DNA of 64,000 bases, from NCBI GenBank assembly GCA_032622095.1, contig CP136064.1, positions 138,277,954 to 138,341,953 on the forward strand, in the 5' to 3' direction. This DNA is from Siphonodentalium dalli (taxonomy: Eukaryota > Mollusca > Scaphopoda > Gadilida > Siphonodentaliidae). A program made the translations under genes and the position numbers. The notes below the pieces were generated by a model, which was not told where the DNA came from, ran no database searches, and was given only the letters and a program-made list of their open reading frames with translations. Of this stretch, positions 1 through 12,346 are shown piece by piece; within the stretch, counting starts at the first letter, position 1, and each line of letters opens with the position of its first letter.

Positions 1-2000
1 AGCGCAATCGAACAAAAACTGACGTCACAGCACCCGATTCAAATTTTGACGTGTGGGTATCCTGCAAGGAGGGCGCCTTGCCCTGATTTCTTTGAAAAAG
101 GCGAATAGATCCAAAACCACTCTACCGATTGCCTTGATTTTACGTACGTACATAGCTCCCGTCCTTGGCTATTGACTGGACTGGGTGCGGAGTTCGTCCG
201 ACGTTGACCTTGGCACAAAACGCTCTTCATGTTGATTACTGTTGTGTGCGCATCTCCTCCAGAACGGCTTAAGATATCGAGTTCGGACTTGCTCTATTAG
301 CTTCGTCTTCTCATGCGCTACACGAACACAAAAAATGGTTCACCTTGGTAAACATTGAAGTATCGAAATTGCAGTGCAATTTCAATTTCATTCTAGTTAT
401 ACTTCAATGTGTTAACATTGAAGTATATTGTAATTCTTATTTTTATTTTTATTTATTATTATACTTCAATGTGTTAACATTGAAGTATATTGTAATTCTT
501 ATTTTTATTTTTATTTATTATTATTATACTTCAATGTGTAAACGCTCTTCATGTGTATTACTGTTGTGTACGCATCTCATCCGGAACAGCTTGAGATATC
601 GATTTCGGACTTGCATTATTAGTTTCCAAATAGATCCAAAACGACTCTATCGATTGCCTTGATTTTACGTACGTACATAGCTCCCGTCCTTGGCTATTGA
701 CTGGACTCAGTGCTGAGTTCGTCCGACCTTGACCTTGGCACAAAACGCTCTTCATGTTGATTACTGTTGTGTGCGCATCTCCTCCAGAACGGCTTGAGAT
801 ATCGAGTTCGGACTAGCTCTATTAGGTTCGTCTTCTCATGCGCTACACGCACACAAAAAATGGTTCACCTTGGTAAACAATGAAGTATCGAAATTGCAGT
901 GCAATTTCAATTTCATTCTAGTTATACTTCAATGTGTTAAATGGTCGATTGATTTGATATTTCCTACTCATATACATACACGAAAAGTTAGTTTTATGCA
1001 CTTACCGCTATTTTTGTACGACCTTGACCTTTACTCTAAACGCTCTTCATGTGTGTTACTGTTGTGTAAGTATCTCCTCCTGAACGGCTAGAAATATCGA
1101 GTTCGGACTTGCATTATTAGTTTCCTCTCATCATGTGCTACAAACAAGCGATAAATGGTATGGATAGCACTTCCGGTTCGAAAGTTCGGTATAGGTGGAA
1201 CGCTCTTTGAAAAACTTTTTTCTTCTGAATTTAACCAAATTCATAGGGCGGGATCGCTAGTCCGAACTGAAGACAGCGCCGTAAAAATTAGCGCAATCGA
1301 CCTAAAACTGACGTCACAGCACCCGATTCAAATTTTGACTTTTGGGTATCCTGCAAGGTGCCAACCTTGCCCTGATTTCTTTGAAAAAGGCGCATAGATC
1401 CAAAACGACTCGATCGATTGCATTCATTTTTTGTACGTACATAGCTCCCTCCTTGGCTATTGACTGGACTGGGTGCGGAGTTCGTCCGACCTTGACCTTG
1501 GACGAAGAATCGGTTAACGCTCTTTGAAAAACTTTTTTCTTCTGAATTTGACCAAATTCATAGGGCGGCATCGCTAGTCCGAACTGAAGACAACGCCGTA
1601 AAAAAATAGCGCAATCGAACAAAAACTGACGTCACAGCACCCGATTCAAATTTTGACGTGTTGGTATCCTGCAAGGAGGGCGCCTTGCCCTGATTTCTTT
1701 GAAAAAGGCGAATAGATCCAAAACCACTCTACCGATTGCCTTGATTTTACGTACGTACATAGCTCCCGTCCTTGGCTATTGACTGGACCGACCTTGACCT
1801 TGGCACAAAACGCTCTTCATGTTGATTACTGTTGTGTGCGCATCTCCGCCAGAACGGCTTAAGATATCGAGTTCGGACTTGCTCTATTAGCTTCGTCTTC
1901 TCATGCGCTACACGAACACAAAAAACTTACGTCACAGCACCCGATTCAAATTTTGACTTTTGGGTATCCTGCAAGGTGCTCACCTTGCCCTGATTTCTTT
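1..2000 (+). repeat. Left block of array, rearranged relative of the 53.7-55.2 kb block
   Basis: The first ~500 bp match 54,063-54,580 almost base for base (offset 54,063). Positions 1155-1397 match 54,911-55,153, and 1314-1622 match 53,770-54,078, so the same pieces occur in a different order. Several private junctions are visible. At about 540 the hairpin module runs straight into CGCTCTTCATG, at about 628 TTAGTTTCC jumps to AAATAGATCC, and at about 936 GTGTTAA jumps to ATGGTCGATTG. These look like internal deletions between partly similar sequences. Confidence 0.8.
401..547 (+). repeat. Hairpin subrepeats, 62-65 bp period
   Basis: The sequence ACTTCAATGTGT begins at 401, 463 and 528. The full copies form a perfect 11-bp inverted repeat, ATACTTCAATG and CATTGAAGTAT, around a 6-base spacer TGTTAA, followed by an AT-rich tail of TTATTTTTATTT type. 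The third copy is cut short by a junction into the next module. Just upstream, at about 376-394, is a second near-perfect palindrome, GAAATTGCAGTGCAATTTC, with 9-bp arms around a single G. Confidence 0.9.
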
Positions 2001-4178
2001 GGCCGACCTTGACCTTGACCGTCGCCAGTAATTTTGTTGCAAAAAAATAGTTCGTCCTAATTTGACCAAACTCACAGGTGATATCGCATGGCAAAGACGA
2101 TTAATATTCAATATAAACTAGGTCAATCGGTCAAAAAATGGCGGAGTAATGGCGGTTTGATTATAGCCACATTTAAACTAGATTGAACTTTTAGTGAGCT
2201 TGGATCTCTTATGGGTCAAAAATTGAATGACCGATTAGAATGATTTTTGGTACATATATAGCGTTCGTCCTTAGCTATTAACCAGACTGGGTGTGAATTT
2301 CGTACGACCTTGACCTTTGCACTAAACGCTCTTCATCATTGTAAACCTTATTCCGAAACAGTTTGGCTGGTCCGATTGCCATCAAACTGTCCATTACATA
2401 GAACTCCACGCGCAGTGCGAAGGACAATCGGTCAAAAAATGGCGGAGTAATGGCGGTTTGATTATAGCCACATTTAAACTAGATTGAACTTTTAGTGAGC
2501 TTGGATCTCTTATGGGTCAAAAATTGATTGACCGATTAGAATGATTTTTGGTACATATATAGCGTTCGTCCTTAGCTATTAACCCGACTGGGTGTGAATT
2601 TTGTACGACCTTGATCTTTGCACTAAACGCTCTTCATGTTTATTACTGTTGTGACCGTATCTCCTCCGGAACGGCTTGAGATATCGACTACCGATTGCCT
2701 TGATTTTTTGTACTAACATAGCTCACTCCTTGGCTATTGACTGGACTGGGTGCGGAGTTCGTCCGACCTTGACCTTGGACGAAGAATCGGTTAACGCTCT
2801 TTGAAAAACCTTTTTCTACTGAATTTGACCAAATTCATAGGGTGGCATCGCTAGTCCGAACTGAAGACAACGTCGTAAAAAATAGCGCAATCGACCAAAA
2901 ACTGACATCACAGCACCCGATTCAAATTTAGACGTGTGTGTATCCTGCAAGGTGGGCGCCTTGCCCTGATTTCTTTGAAAAAGGCGAATAGATCCAAAAC
3001 GACTCAACCGATTGCCTTGATTTTACGTACGTACATAGCTCCCGTCCTTGGCTATTGACTGGACTGGGTGCGGAATTCGTCCGACCTTGACCTTGAGCGA
3101 AGAATCTGTTAACGCTCTTTGAAAAACCTTTTTCTACTGAATTTGACCAAATTCATAGGGCGGCATCGCTAGTCCGAACTGAAGACAACGCAGTAAAAAA
3201 TAGCGCAATCGAACAAAAACTGACGTCACAGCACCCGATTCAAATTTTGACTTTTGGGCATCCTGCAAGGTGCACATCTTGCCCTGATTTCTTTGAAAAA
3301 GGCGAATAGATCCAAAACGACTCTACCGATTGCCTTGATTTTTTGTACGTACATAGCTCCCTCCTTGGCTATTGACTGGACTGGGTGCGGAGTTCGTCCG
3401 ACCTTGACCTTGAACGAAGATTCGGTTAACGCTCTTTGAAAAACCTTTTTCTACTGAATTTGACCAAATTCATAGAGCGGCATCGCTAGTCCGAACTGAA
3501 GACAGCGCCGTAAAATTTAGCGCAATCGACCAAAATCTGACGTCACAGCACCCGATTCAAATTTTGACTTTTGGGTATCCTGCAAGGTGCCAACCTTGCC
3601 CTGATTTCTTTGAAAAAGGCGAATAGATCCAAAACGACTCTACAGATTGCCTTGGTTTTTTGTACTAACATAGCTCCCGTCCTTGGCTATTGACTGGACT
3701 GGGTGCGGAGTTCGTCCGACCTTGACCTTGGACGAAGAATCGGTTAACGCTCTTTAAAACACTTTTTTCTTCTAAATTTGACCAAATTCATAGGGCGGCA
3801 TCGCTAGTCCGAACTGAAGACAACGTCGTAAAAAATAGCGCAATCGACCAAAAACTGACGTCACAGCACCCGATTCAAATTTTGACGTGTGGGTATCCTG
3901 CAATGTGTACGCCTTGACCTGATTTCTTTGAAAAAGGCGAATAGATCCAAAACGACTCTATCGATTGCCTTGATTTTACGTACGTACATAGCTCCCGTCC
4001 TTGGCTATTGACTGGACTGGGTGCGGAGTTCGTCCGACCTTGACCTTGGCACAAAACGCTCTTCATGTTGATTACTGTTGTGTGCGCATCTCCCCCAGAA
4101 CGGCTTGAGATATCAAGTTCGGACTTGCTCTCATATACATCCACGAAAAGTTCGTTTTATGCACTTACCGCTATTTTT
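2001..4178 (+). repeat. Higher-order repeat copy 1, 2178 bp
   Basis: It starts at GGCCGACCTTGACCTTGACC, which recurs at 4179 and 5722. It contains two diverged sister monomers (recognised by ATGGCGGAGTAATGGCGG and GGTACATATATAGCG) followed by several simple monomers. It matches the copy starting at 5722 up to about 7195. Compared with the next copy (4179-5721) it is 635 bp longer, which equals two short monomers. Confidence 0.88.
3538..3855 (+). repeat. Representative simple 318-bp monomer
   Basis: This is one clean short monomer bounded by TGACGTCA on both sides. In order it holds a perfect palindromic TGACGTCA (the consensus CRE for CREB/ATF factors), the segment with GGGTATCCTGCAAGGTGC, the segment CTTGGCTATTGACTGG, the AAGGTCA-type half-sites (seen here as GACCTTGACCTTGG), CGGTTAACGCTCTTT and TTTGACCAAATTCATAGG. 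The motif assignments come from general knowledge of binding sites; no function is shown. Confidence 0.9.
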
Positions 4179-5721
4179 GGCCGACCTTGACCTTGACCGT
4201 CGCCAGTAATTTTGTTGCAAAAAAATAGTTCGTCCTAATTTGACCAAACTCACAGGTGATATCGCATGGCAAAGACGATTAATATGCAATATAAACTAGG
4301 TCAATCGGTCAAAAAATGGCGGAGTAATGGCGGTTTGATTATAGCCACATTTAAACTAGATTGAACTTTTAGTGAGCTTGGATCTCTTATGGGTCAAAAA
4401 TTGAATGACCGATTAGAATGATTTTTGGTACATATATAGCGTTCGTCCTTAGCTATTAACCAGACTGGGTGTGAATTTCGTACGACCTTGACCTTTGCAC
4501 TAAACGCTCTTCATCATTGTAAACCTTATTCCGAAACAGTTTGGCTGGTCCGATTGCCATCAAACTGTCCATTACATAGAACTCCACGCGCAGTGCGAAG
4601 GTCAATCGGTCAAAAAATGGCGGAGTAATGGCGGTTTGATTATAGCCACATTTAAACTAGATTGAACTTTTAGTGAGCTTGGATCTCTTATGGGTCAAAA
4701 ATTGATTGACCGATTAGAATGATTTTTGGTACATATATAGCGTTCGTCCTTAGCTATTAACCCGACTGGGTGTGAATTTTGTACGACCTTGATCTTTGCA
4801 CTAAACGCTCTTCATGTTTATTACTGTTGTGACCGTATCTCCTCCGGAACGGCTTGAGATATCGACTACCGATTGCCTTGATTTTTTGTACTAACATAGC
4901 TCACTCCTTGGCTATTGACTGGACTGGGTGCGGAGTTCGTCCGACCTTGACCTTGGACGAAGAATCGGTTAACGCTCTTTGAAAAACCTTTTTCTACTGA
5001 ATTTGACCAAATTCATAGGGTGGCATCGCTAGTCCGAACTGAAGACAACGTCGTAAAAAATAGCGCAATCGACCAAAAACTGACGTCACAGCACCCGATT
5101 CAAATTTTGACTTTTGGGTATCCTGCAAGGTGCCAACCTTGCCCTGATTTCTTTGAAAAAGGCGAATAGATCCAAAACGACTCTACAGATTGCCTTGGTT
5201 TTTTGTACTAACATAGCTCCCGTCCTTGGCTATTGACTGGACTGGGTGCGGAGTTCGTCCGACCTTGACCTTGGACGAAGAATCGGTTAACGCTCTTTAA
5301 AACACTTTTTTCTTCTAAATTTGACCAAATTCATAGGGCGGCATCGCTAGTCCGAACTGAAGACAACGTCGTAAAAAATAGCGCAATCGACCAAAAACTG
5401 ACGTCACAGCACCCGATTCAAATTTTGACGTGTGGGTATCCTGCAATGTGTACGCCTTGACCTGATTTCTTTGAAAAAGGCGAATAGATCCAAAACGACT
5501 CTATCGATTGCCTTGATTTTACGTACGTACATAGCTCCCGTCCTTGGCTATTGACTGGACTGGGTGCGGAGTTCGTCCGACCTTGACCTTGGCACAAAAC
5601 GCTCTTCATGTTGATTACTGTTGTGTGCGCATCTCCCCCAGAACGGCTTGAGATATCAAGTTCGGACTTGCTCTCATATACATCCACGAAAAGTTCGTTT
5701 TATGCACTTACCGCTATTTTT
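4179..5721 (+). repeat. Higher-order repeat copy 2, 1543 bp
   Basis: It begins with the same GGCCGACCTTGACC landmark as its neighbours. It lacks the monomers with the TGACATCA variant found in the flanking copies (about 2906 and 6626) and is shorter by 635 bp. Its last ~700 bp match the end of copy 1 at an offset of 1543 bp, including the variant tail GCTCTCATATACATCC. Confidence 0.88.
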
Positions 5722-7195
5722 GGCCGACCTTGACCTTGACCGTCGCCAGTAATTTTGTTGCAAAAAAATAGTTCGTCCTAATTTGACCAAACTCACAGGT
5801 GATATCGCATGGCAAAGACGATTAATATGCAATATAAACTAGGTCAATCGGTCAAAAAATGGCGGAGTAATGGCGGTTTGATTATAGCCACATTTAAACT
5901 AGATTGAACTTTTAGTGAGCTTGGATCTCTTATGGGTCAAAAATTGAATGACCGATTAGAATGATTTTTGGTACATATATAGCGTTCGTCCTTAGCTATT
6001 AACCAGACTGGGTGTGAATTTCGTACGACCTTGACCTTTGCACTAAACGCTCTTCATCATTGTAAACCTTATTCCGAAACAGTTTGGCTGGTCCGATTGC
6101 CATCAAACTGTCCATTACATAGAACTCCACGCGCAGTGCGAAGGTCAATCGGTCAAAAAATGGCGGAGTAATGGCGGTTTGATTATAGCCACATTTAAAC
6201 TAGATTGAACTTTTAGTGAGCTTGGATCTCTTATGGGTCAAAAATTGATTGACCGATTAGAATGATTTTTGGTACATATATAGCGTTCGTCCTTAGCTAT
6301 TAACCCGACTGGGTGTGAATTTTGTACGACCTTGATCTTTGCACTAAACGCTCTTCATGTTTATTACTGTTGTGACCGTATCTCCTCCGGAACGGCTTGA
6401 GATATCGACTACCGATTGCCTTGATTTTTTGTACTAACATAGCTCACTCCTTGGCTATTGACTGGACTGGGTGCGGAGTTCGTCCGACCTTGACCTTGGA
6501 CGAAGAATCGGTTAACGCTCTTTGAAAAACCTTTTTCTACTGAATTTGACCAAATTCATAGGGTGGCATCGCTAGTCCGAACTGAAGACAACGTCGTAAA
6601 AAATAGCGCAATCGACCAAAAACTGACATCACAGCACCCGATTCAAATTTAGACGTGTGTGTATCCTGCAAGGTGGGCGCCTTGCCCTGATTTCTTTGAA
6701 AAAGGCGAATAGATCCAAAACGACTCTACCGATTGCCTTGATTTTACGTACGTACATAGCTCCCGTCCTTGGCTATTGACTGGACTGGGTGCGGAATTCG
6801 TCCGACCTTGACCTTGAGCGAAGAATCTGTTAACGCTCTTTGAAAAACCTTTTTCTACTGAATTTGACCAAATTCATAGGGCGGCATCGCTAGTCCGAAC
6901 TGAAGACAACGCAGTAAAAAATAGCGCAATCGAACAAAAACTGACGTCACAGCACCCGATTCAAATTTTGACTTTTGGGCATCCTGCAAGGTGCACATCT
7001 TGCCCTGATTTCTTTGAAAAAGGCGAATAGATCCAAAACGACTCTACCGATTGCCTTGATTTTTTGTACGTACATAGCTCCCTCCTTGGCTATTGACTGG
7101 ACTGGGTGCGGAGTTCGTCCGACCTTGACCTTGAACGATGATTCGGTTAACGCTCTTTGAAAAACCTTTTTCTACTGAATTTGACCAAATTCATA
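5722..7195 (+). repeat. Higher-order repeat copy 3, partial
   Basis: It matches 2001-3474 at an offset of 3721 bp, with a few substitutions such as GAACGATGA at about 7134 for GAACGAAGA. Near 7195 it switches to a different monomer variant, so the copy is incomplete. Confidence 0.85.
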
Positions 7196-9985
7196 GGGCG
7201 GCATCGCTAGTCCGAACTGAAGACAACGTCGTAAAAAATAGCGCAATCGACCAAAAACTGACGTCACAGCACCCGATTCAAATTTTAACGTGTGGGTATC
7301 CTGCAAGGTGGGCGCCTTGCCCTGATTTCTTTGAAAAAGGCGAATAGATCCAAAACGACTCCACCGATTGCCTTGATTTTTTGTACGTACATAGCTCTCG
7401 TCCTTGGCTATTGACTGGACTGGGTGCGGACTTCGTCCGACCTTGATCTTGGCACAAAACGCTCTTCAAGTTGATTACTGTTGTGTGCGCATCTCCTCCA
7501 GAACGGCTTGAGATATCGAGTTCGGACTTGCTCTATTAGGTTCGTCTTCTCATGCGCTACACGCACACAAAAAATGGTTCACCTTGGTAAACATTGAAGT
7601 ATCGAAATTGCAGTGCAATTTCAATTTCATTCTAGTTATTATACTTCAATGTGTTAACATTGAAGTATATTGTAATTCTTATTTTTACTATTTATTATTA
7701 TTATTATTATTATTATAAAACACCTTATATCTCAGAAACCGCCTGGTCGATTCATTTGATATTTCATACTCATATACATACACGAAAAGTTAGTTTTATG
7801 CACTTACCGCTATTTTTGTATGACCTTGACCTTTGCACTAAACGCTCTTCGTGTGTATTACTATTGTGTGCGTATCTCCTCAGGAACGACTTGAGATATC
7901 GAGTTCGGACTTGCATTATTAGTTTCCTCTCATCATGTGCTACAAACACGCGAAAAATAGTATGGATAGCACTTCCGGTTCGAAAGTTCGGTATGGTCAA
8001 ACGCTCTTTAAAAAACTTTTTTCTTCTGAATTTGACCAAATTTATAGGGCGGATTCGGTAGTCCGAACTGAAGACAACGCCGTAAAAATTAGCGCAATCG
8101 ACCAAAACATGACGTCACAGCACCCGGTTCAAATTTTGACTTTTGAGTATCCTGCAAGTGCAAACCTTGCCCTGATTTCTTTGAAAAAGGCGAATAGACC
8201 CAAAACAACTCTATCGATTGCCTTGATTTTTTGTACTAACATAGCTCCCGTCCTTGGCTATTGACTGGACTGGGTGCGGAGTTCGTCCGACCTTGACCTT
8301 GGACGAAGAATCGGTTAACGCTCTTTGAAAAACTTTTTTCTTCTGAATTTGACCAAATTCATACGACGGCATCGCTAGTCCGAACTGAAGACAGCGCCGT
8401 AAAATTTAGCGCAATCGACCAAAATCTGCCTTGATTTTACGTACGTACATAGCTCCCGTCCTTGGCTATTGACTGGACTGGGTGCGGAGTTCGTCCGACC
8501 TTGACCTTGGCACAAAACGCTCTTCATGTTGATTACTGTTGTGTGCGCATCTCCTCCAGAACGGCTTAAGATATCGAGTTCGGACTTGCTCTATTAGCTT
8601 CGTCTTCTCATGCGCTACACGTACACAAATGGTTCACCTTGGTAAACATTGAAGTATCGAAATCGCTAGTCCGAACTGAATACAGCGCCGTAAAATTTAG
8701 CGCAATCGACCAAAAACTGACGTCACAGCACCCGATTCAAACTTTGACTTTTGGGTATCCTGCAAGGTGCAAACCTTGCCCTGATTTCTTTGAAAAGGCG
8801 AATAGATCCAAAACGACTCTACCGATTGCCTTGATTTTTTGTACTAACATAGCTCCCGTCCTTGGCTATTGACTGGACTGGGTGCGGAGTTCGTCCGACC
8901 TTGACCTTGGACGAAGAATCGGTTAACGCTCTTTGAAAAACTGTTTTCTTCTGAATTTGACCAAATTCATAGGGCGGCATCGCTAGTCCGAACTGAAGAC
9001 AACGCCGTAAAAAAAATAGCGCAATCGAACAAAATCTGACGTCACAGCACCCGATTCAAATTTTGACTTTTGGGTATCCTGCAAGGTGCAAACCTTGCCC
9101 TGATTTCTTTGAAAAAGGCGAATAGATCCAAAACGACTCTACCGATTGCCTTGATTTTTTGTACTAACATAGCTCCCGTCCTTGTCTATTGACTGGACTG
9201 GGTGCGGAGTTCGTCCGACCTTGACCTTGGACGAAGAATCGGTTAACGCTCTTTGAAAAACTGTTTTCTTCTGAATTTTACCAAATTCATAGGGCGGCAT
9301 CGCTATTCCGAGCTGAAGACAACGCCGTAAAAATTAGCGCGATCGATCAAAAACTGACGTCACAGCACAGCAAATTTTGACTTTTGGGCATCCTGCAAGG
9401 TGCATATCTTGGCTATTGACTGGACTGGGTGCGGAGTTCGTCCGACCTTGAACTTGGCACAAAACGCTCTTCATGTTGATTACTGTTGTTTGCGCATCTC
9501 CTCCAGAACGGCTTAAGATATCGAGTTCGGACTTGCTCTATTAGCTTCGTCTTCTCATGCGCTACACGCACACAAAAAATGGTTCACCTTGGTAAACATT
9601 GAAGTATCGAAATTGCAGTGCAATTTCAATTTCATTCTAGTTATTATTATTATTATAAAACACCTTTAATCTCAGAAACCGCCAGGTCGATTGATTTGAT
9701 ATTTACTACACATATACATACACGAAAAGTTAGTTTTATGCACTTACCACTATTTTTGTATGACCTTGACCTTTGCACTAAACGCTCTTCATGTGTATTA
9801 CTGTTGTGCACGTATCTCCTCCGGAAGGGCTTGAGCTATCGAGTTCGGACTTGCATTATTTGTTTCCTCTCATCATGTGCTACAAACACGCGAAAAAATG
9901 GCATGGATAGCACTTCCGGTTCTAAAGTTCGGTATGGTCGAACGCTCTTTAAAAAACTGTTTTCTTCTGAATTTGACCAAATTCA
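7196..9985 (+). repeat. Mixed long and short monomers with several junctions
   Basis: A long unit with a hairpin, a (TTA)n tract (about 7690-7715) and the GTTAGTTTTATGCAC module covers about 7270-8100. Short monomers follow to about 9400, some truncated: at about 8428 CCAAAATCTG jumps directly to CCTTGATTTTACG, and at about 8662 ATCGAAAT jumps to CGCTAGTCC. A second long unit with a shorter (TTA)n tract covers about 9400-9985. No gene is visible. Confidence 0.8.
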
Positions 9986-12346
9986 CAGGGCGGCATCGCT
10001 AGTCCGAACTGAAGACAACGCCGTAAAAATTAGCGGAATCGACCAAAAACTGACGTCACAGCACCCGATTCAAATTTTGACTTTTGCGTATCCTGCAAGG
10101 TGCCAGCCTTGCCCTGATTTCTTTGAAAAAGGCGAATAGATCCAAAACGACTGAACCGATTGCCTTGATTTTGATATTTCCTACTCATATACATCCACGA
10201 AAAGTTAGTTTTATGCACTTACCGCTATTTTTGTCCGACCTTGACCTTGACCGTCGCCAGTAATTTTGTTGCAAAAAATAGTTTGTCCTAATTTGACCAA
10301 ACTCACAGGGTGGTATCGCATGGCAAAGACGATTAAGATGCAATATAAAGTAGGTCAATCGGTCAAAAAATGGCGGAGTAATGGCGGATTGATTTTAGCC
10401 ACATTTAAACTAGATTGAACTTTTATTGAGCTTGGACCTATTATGGGTCAAAAATTGATTGACCGATTAGAATGATTTTTGGTACATATATAGCGTTCGT
10501 CCTTAGCTATTAACCGGACTGGGTGTGAATTTTGTACGACATTGATCTTTGCACTAAACGCTCTTCATGTGTATTACTGTTGTGACCGTATCTCCTCCGG
10601 AACGGCTTGAGATATCGAGTTCGGACTTGCATTATTCGATTCCTCCCATCAAGTGCTACAAACACGCGAAAAATGGTATGGATAGCACTTCCGGTTCGAA
10701 AGATCGGTATTGGTCGAAGAATCGGTTAACGCTCTTTGAAAAACTTTTTTCTTCTAAATTTGACCAACTTCTTAGGGCGGCATCGCTAGTCCGAACTGAA
10801 GACAACGCCGTAAAAATTAGCGGAATCGACCAAAAACTGACGTCACAGCACCCGATTCAAATTTTGACTTTTGCGTATCCTGCAAGGTGCCAGCCTTGCC
10901 CTGATTTCTTTGAAAAAGGCGAATAGATCCAAAACGACTGAACCGATTGCCTTGATTTTGATATTTCCTACTCATATACATCCACGAAAAGTTAGTTTTA
11001 TGCACTTACCGCTATTTTTGTCCGACCTTGACCTTGACCGTCGCCAGTAATTTTGTTGCAAAAAATAGTTTGTCCTAATTTGACCAAACTCACAGGGTGG
11101 TATCGCATGGCAAAGACGATTAAGATGCAATATAAAGTAGGTCAATCGGTCAAAAAATGGCGGAGTAATGGCGGATTGATTTTAGCCACATTTAAACTAG
11201 ATTGAACTTTTATTGAGCTTGGACCTATTATGGGTCAAAAATTGATTGACCGATTAGAATGATTTTTGGTACATATATAGCGTTCGTCCTTAGCTATTAA
11301 CCGGACTGGGTGTGAATTTTGTACGACATTGATCTTTGCACTAAACGCTCTTCATGTGTATTACTGTTGTGACCGTATCTCCTCCGGAACGGCTTGAGAT
11401 ATCGAGTTCGGACTTGCATTATTAGATTCCTCCCATCAAGTGCTACAAACACGCGAAAAATGGTATGGATAGCACTTCCGGTTCGAAAGATCGGTATTGG
11501 TCGAAGAATCGGTTAACGCTCTTTGAAAAACTTTTTTCTTCTAAATTTGACCAACTTCTTAGGGCGGCATCGCTAGTCCGAACTGAAGACAACGCCGTAA
11601 AAATTAGCGGAATCGACCAAAAACTGACGTCACAGCACCCGATTCAAATTTTGACTTTTGCGTATCCTGCAAGGTGCCAGCCTTGCCCTGATTTCTTTGA
11701 AAAAGGCGAATAGATCCAAAACGACTGAACCGATTGCCTTGATTTTGATATTTCCTACTCATATACATCCACGAAAAGTTAGTTTTATGCACTTACCGCT
11801 ATTTTTGTCCGACCTTGACCTTGACCGTCGCCAGTAATTTTGTTGCAAAAAATAGTTTGTCCTAATTTGACCAAACTCACAGGGTGGTATCGCATGGCAA
11901 AGACGATTAAGATGCAATATAAAGTAGGTCAATCGGTCAAAAAATGGCGGAGTAATGGCGGATTGATTTTAGCCACATTTAAACTAGATTGAACTTTTAT
12001 TGAGCTTGGACCTATTATGGGTCAAAAATTGATTGACCGATTAGAATGATTTTTGGTACATATATAGCGTTCGTCCTTAGCTATTAACCGGACTGGGTGT
12101 GAATTTTGTACGACATTGATCTTTGCACTAAACGCTCTTCATGTGTATTACTGTTGTGACCGTATCTCCTCCGGAACGGCTTGAGATATCGAGTTCGGAC
12201 TTGCATTATTAGTTTCCTCCCATCAAGTGCTACAAACACGCGAAAAATGGTATGGATAGCACTTCCGGTTCGAAAGATCGGTATTGGTCGAAGAATCGGT
12301 TAACGCTCTTTGAAAAACTTTTTTCTTCTAAATTTGACCAAATTCA
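9986..12346 (+). repeat. Three tandem 787-bp higher-order units
   Basis: Identical landmarks recur at 10,030, 10,817 and 11,604, an exact 787-bp period. Each unit holds one simple monomer, the module GTTAGTTTTATGCACTTACC, one diverged sister monomer (ATGGCGGAGTAATGGCGG) and the ~180-bp module ending in CACTTCCGGTTCGAAAG. Copies are nearly identical. A visible marker is ATTATTCGATTCC at about 10,632, which is ATTATTAGATTCC one unit later and ATTATTAGTTTCC in the third. Confidence 0.93.

Noticed and set aside
39-230. Minus-strand 63-codon frames beginning MKSVLCQGQ, present in dozens of copies.
   Set aside because: They recur with the monomer and cover the same segment each time. Opposite-strand and other-frame openings overlap them, and no start context, splice site or domain is apparent.
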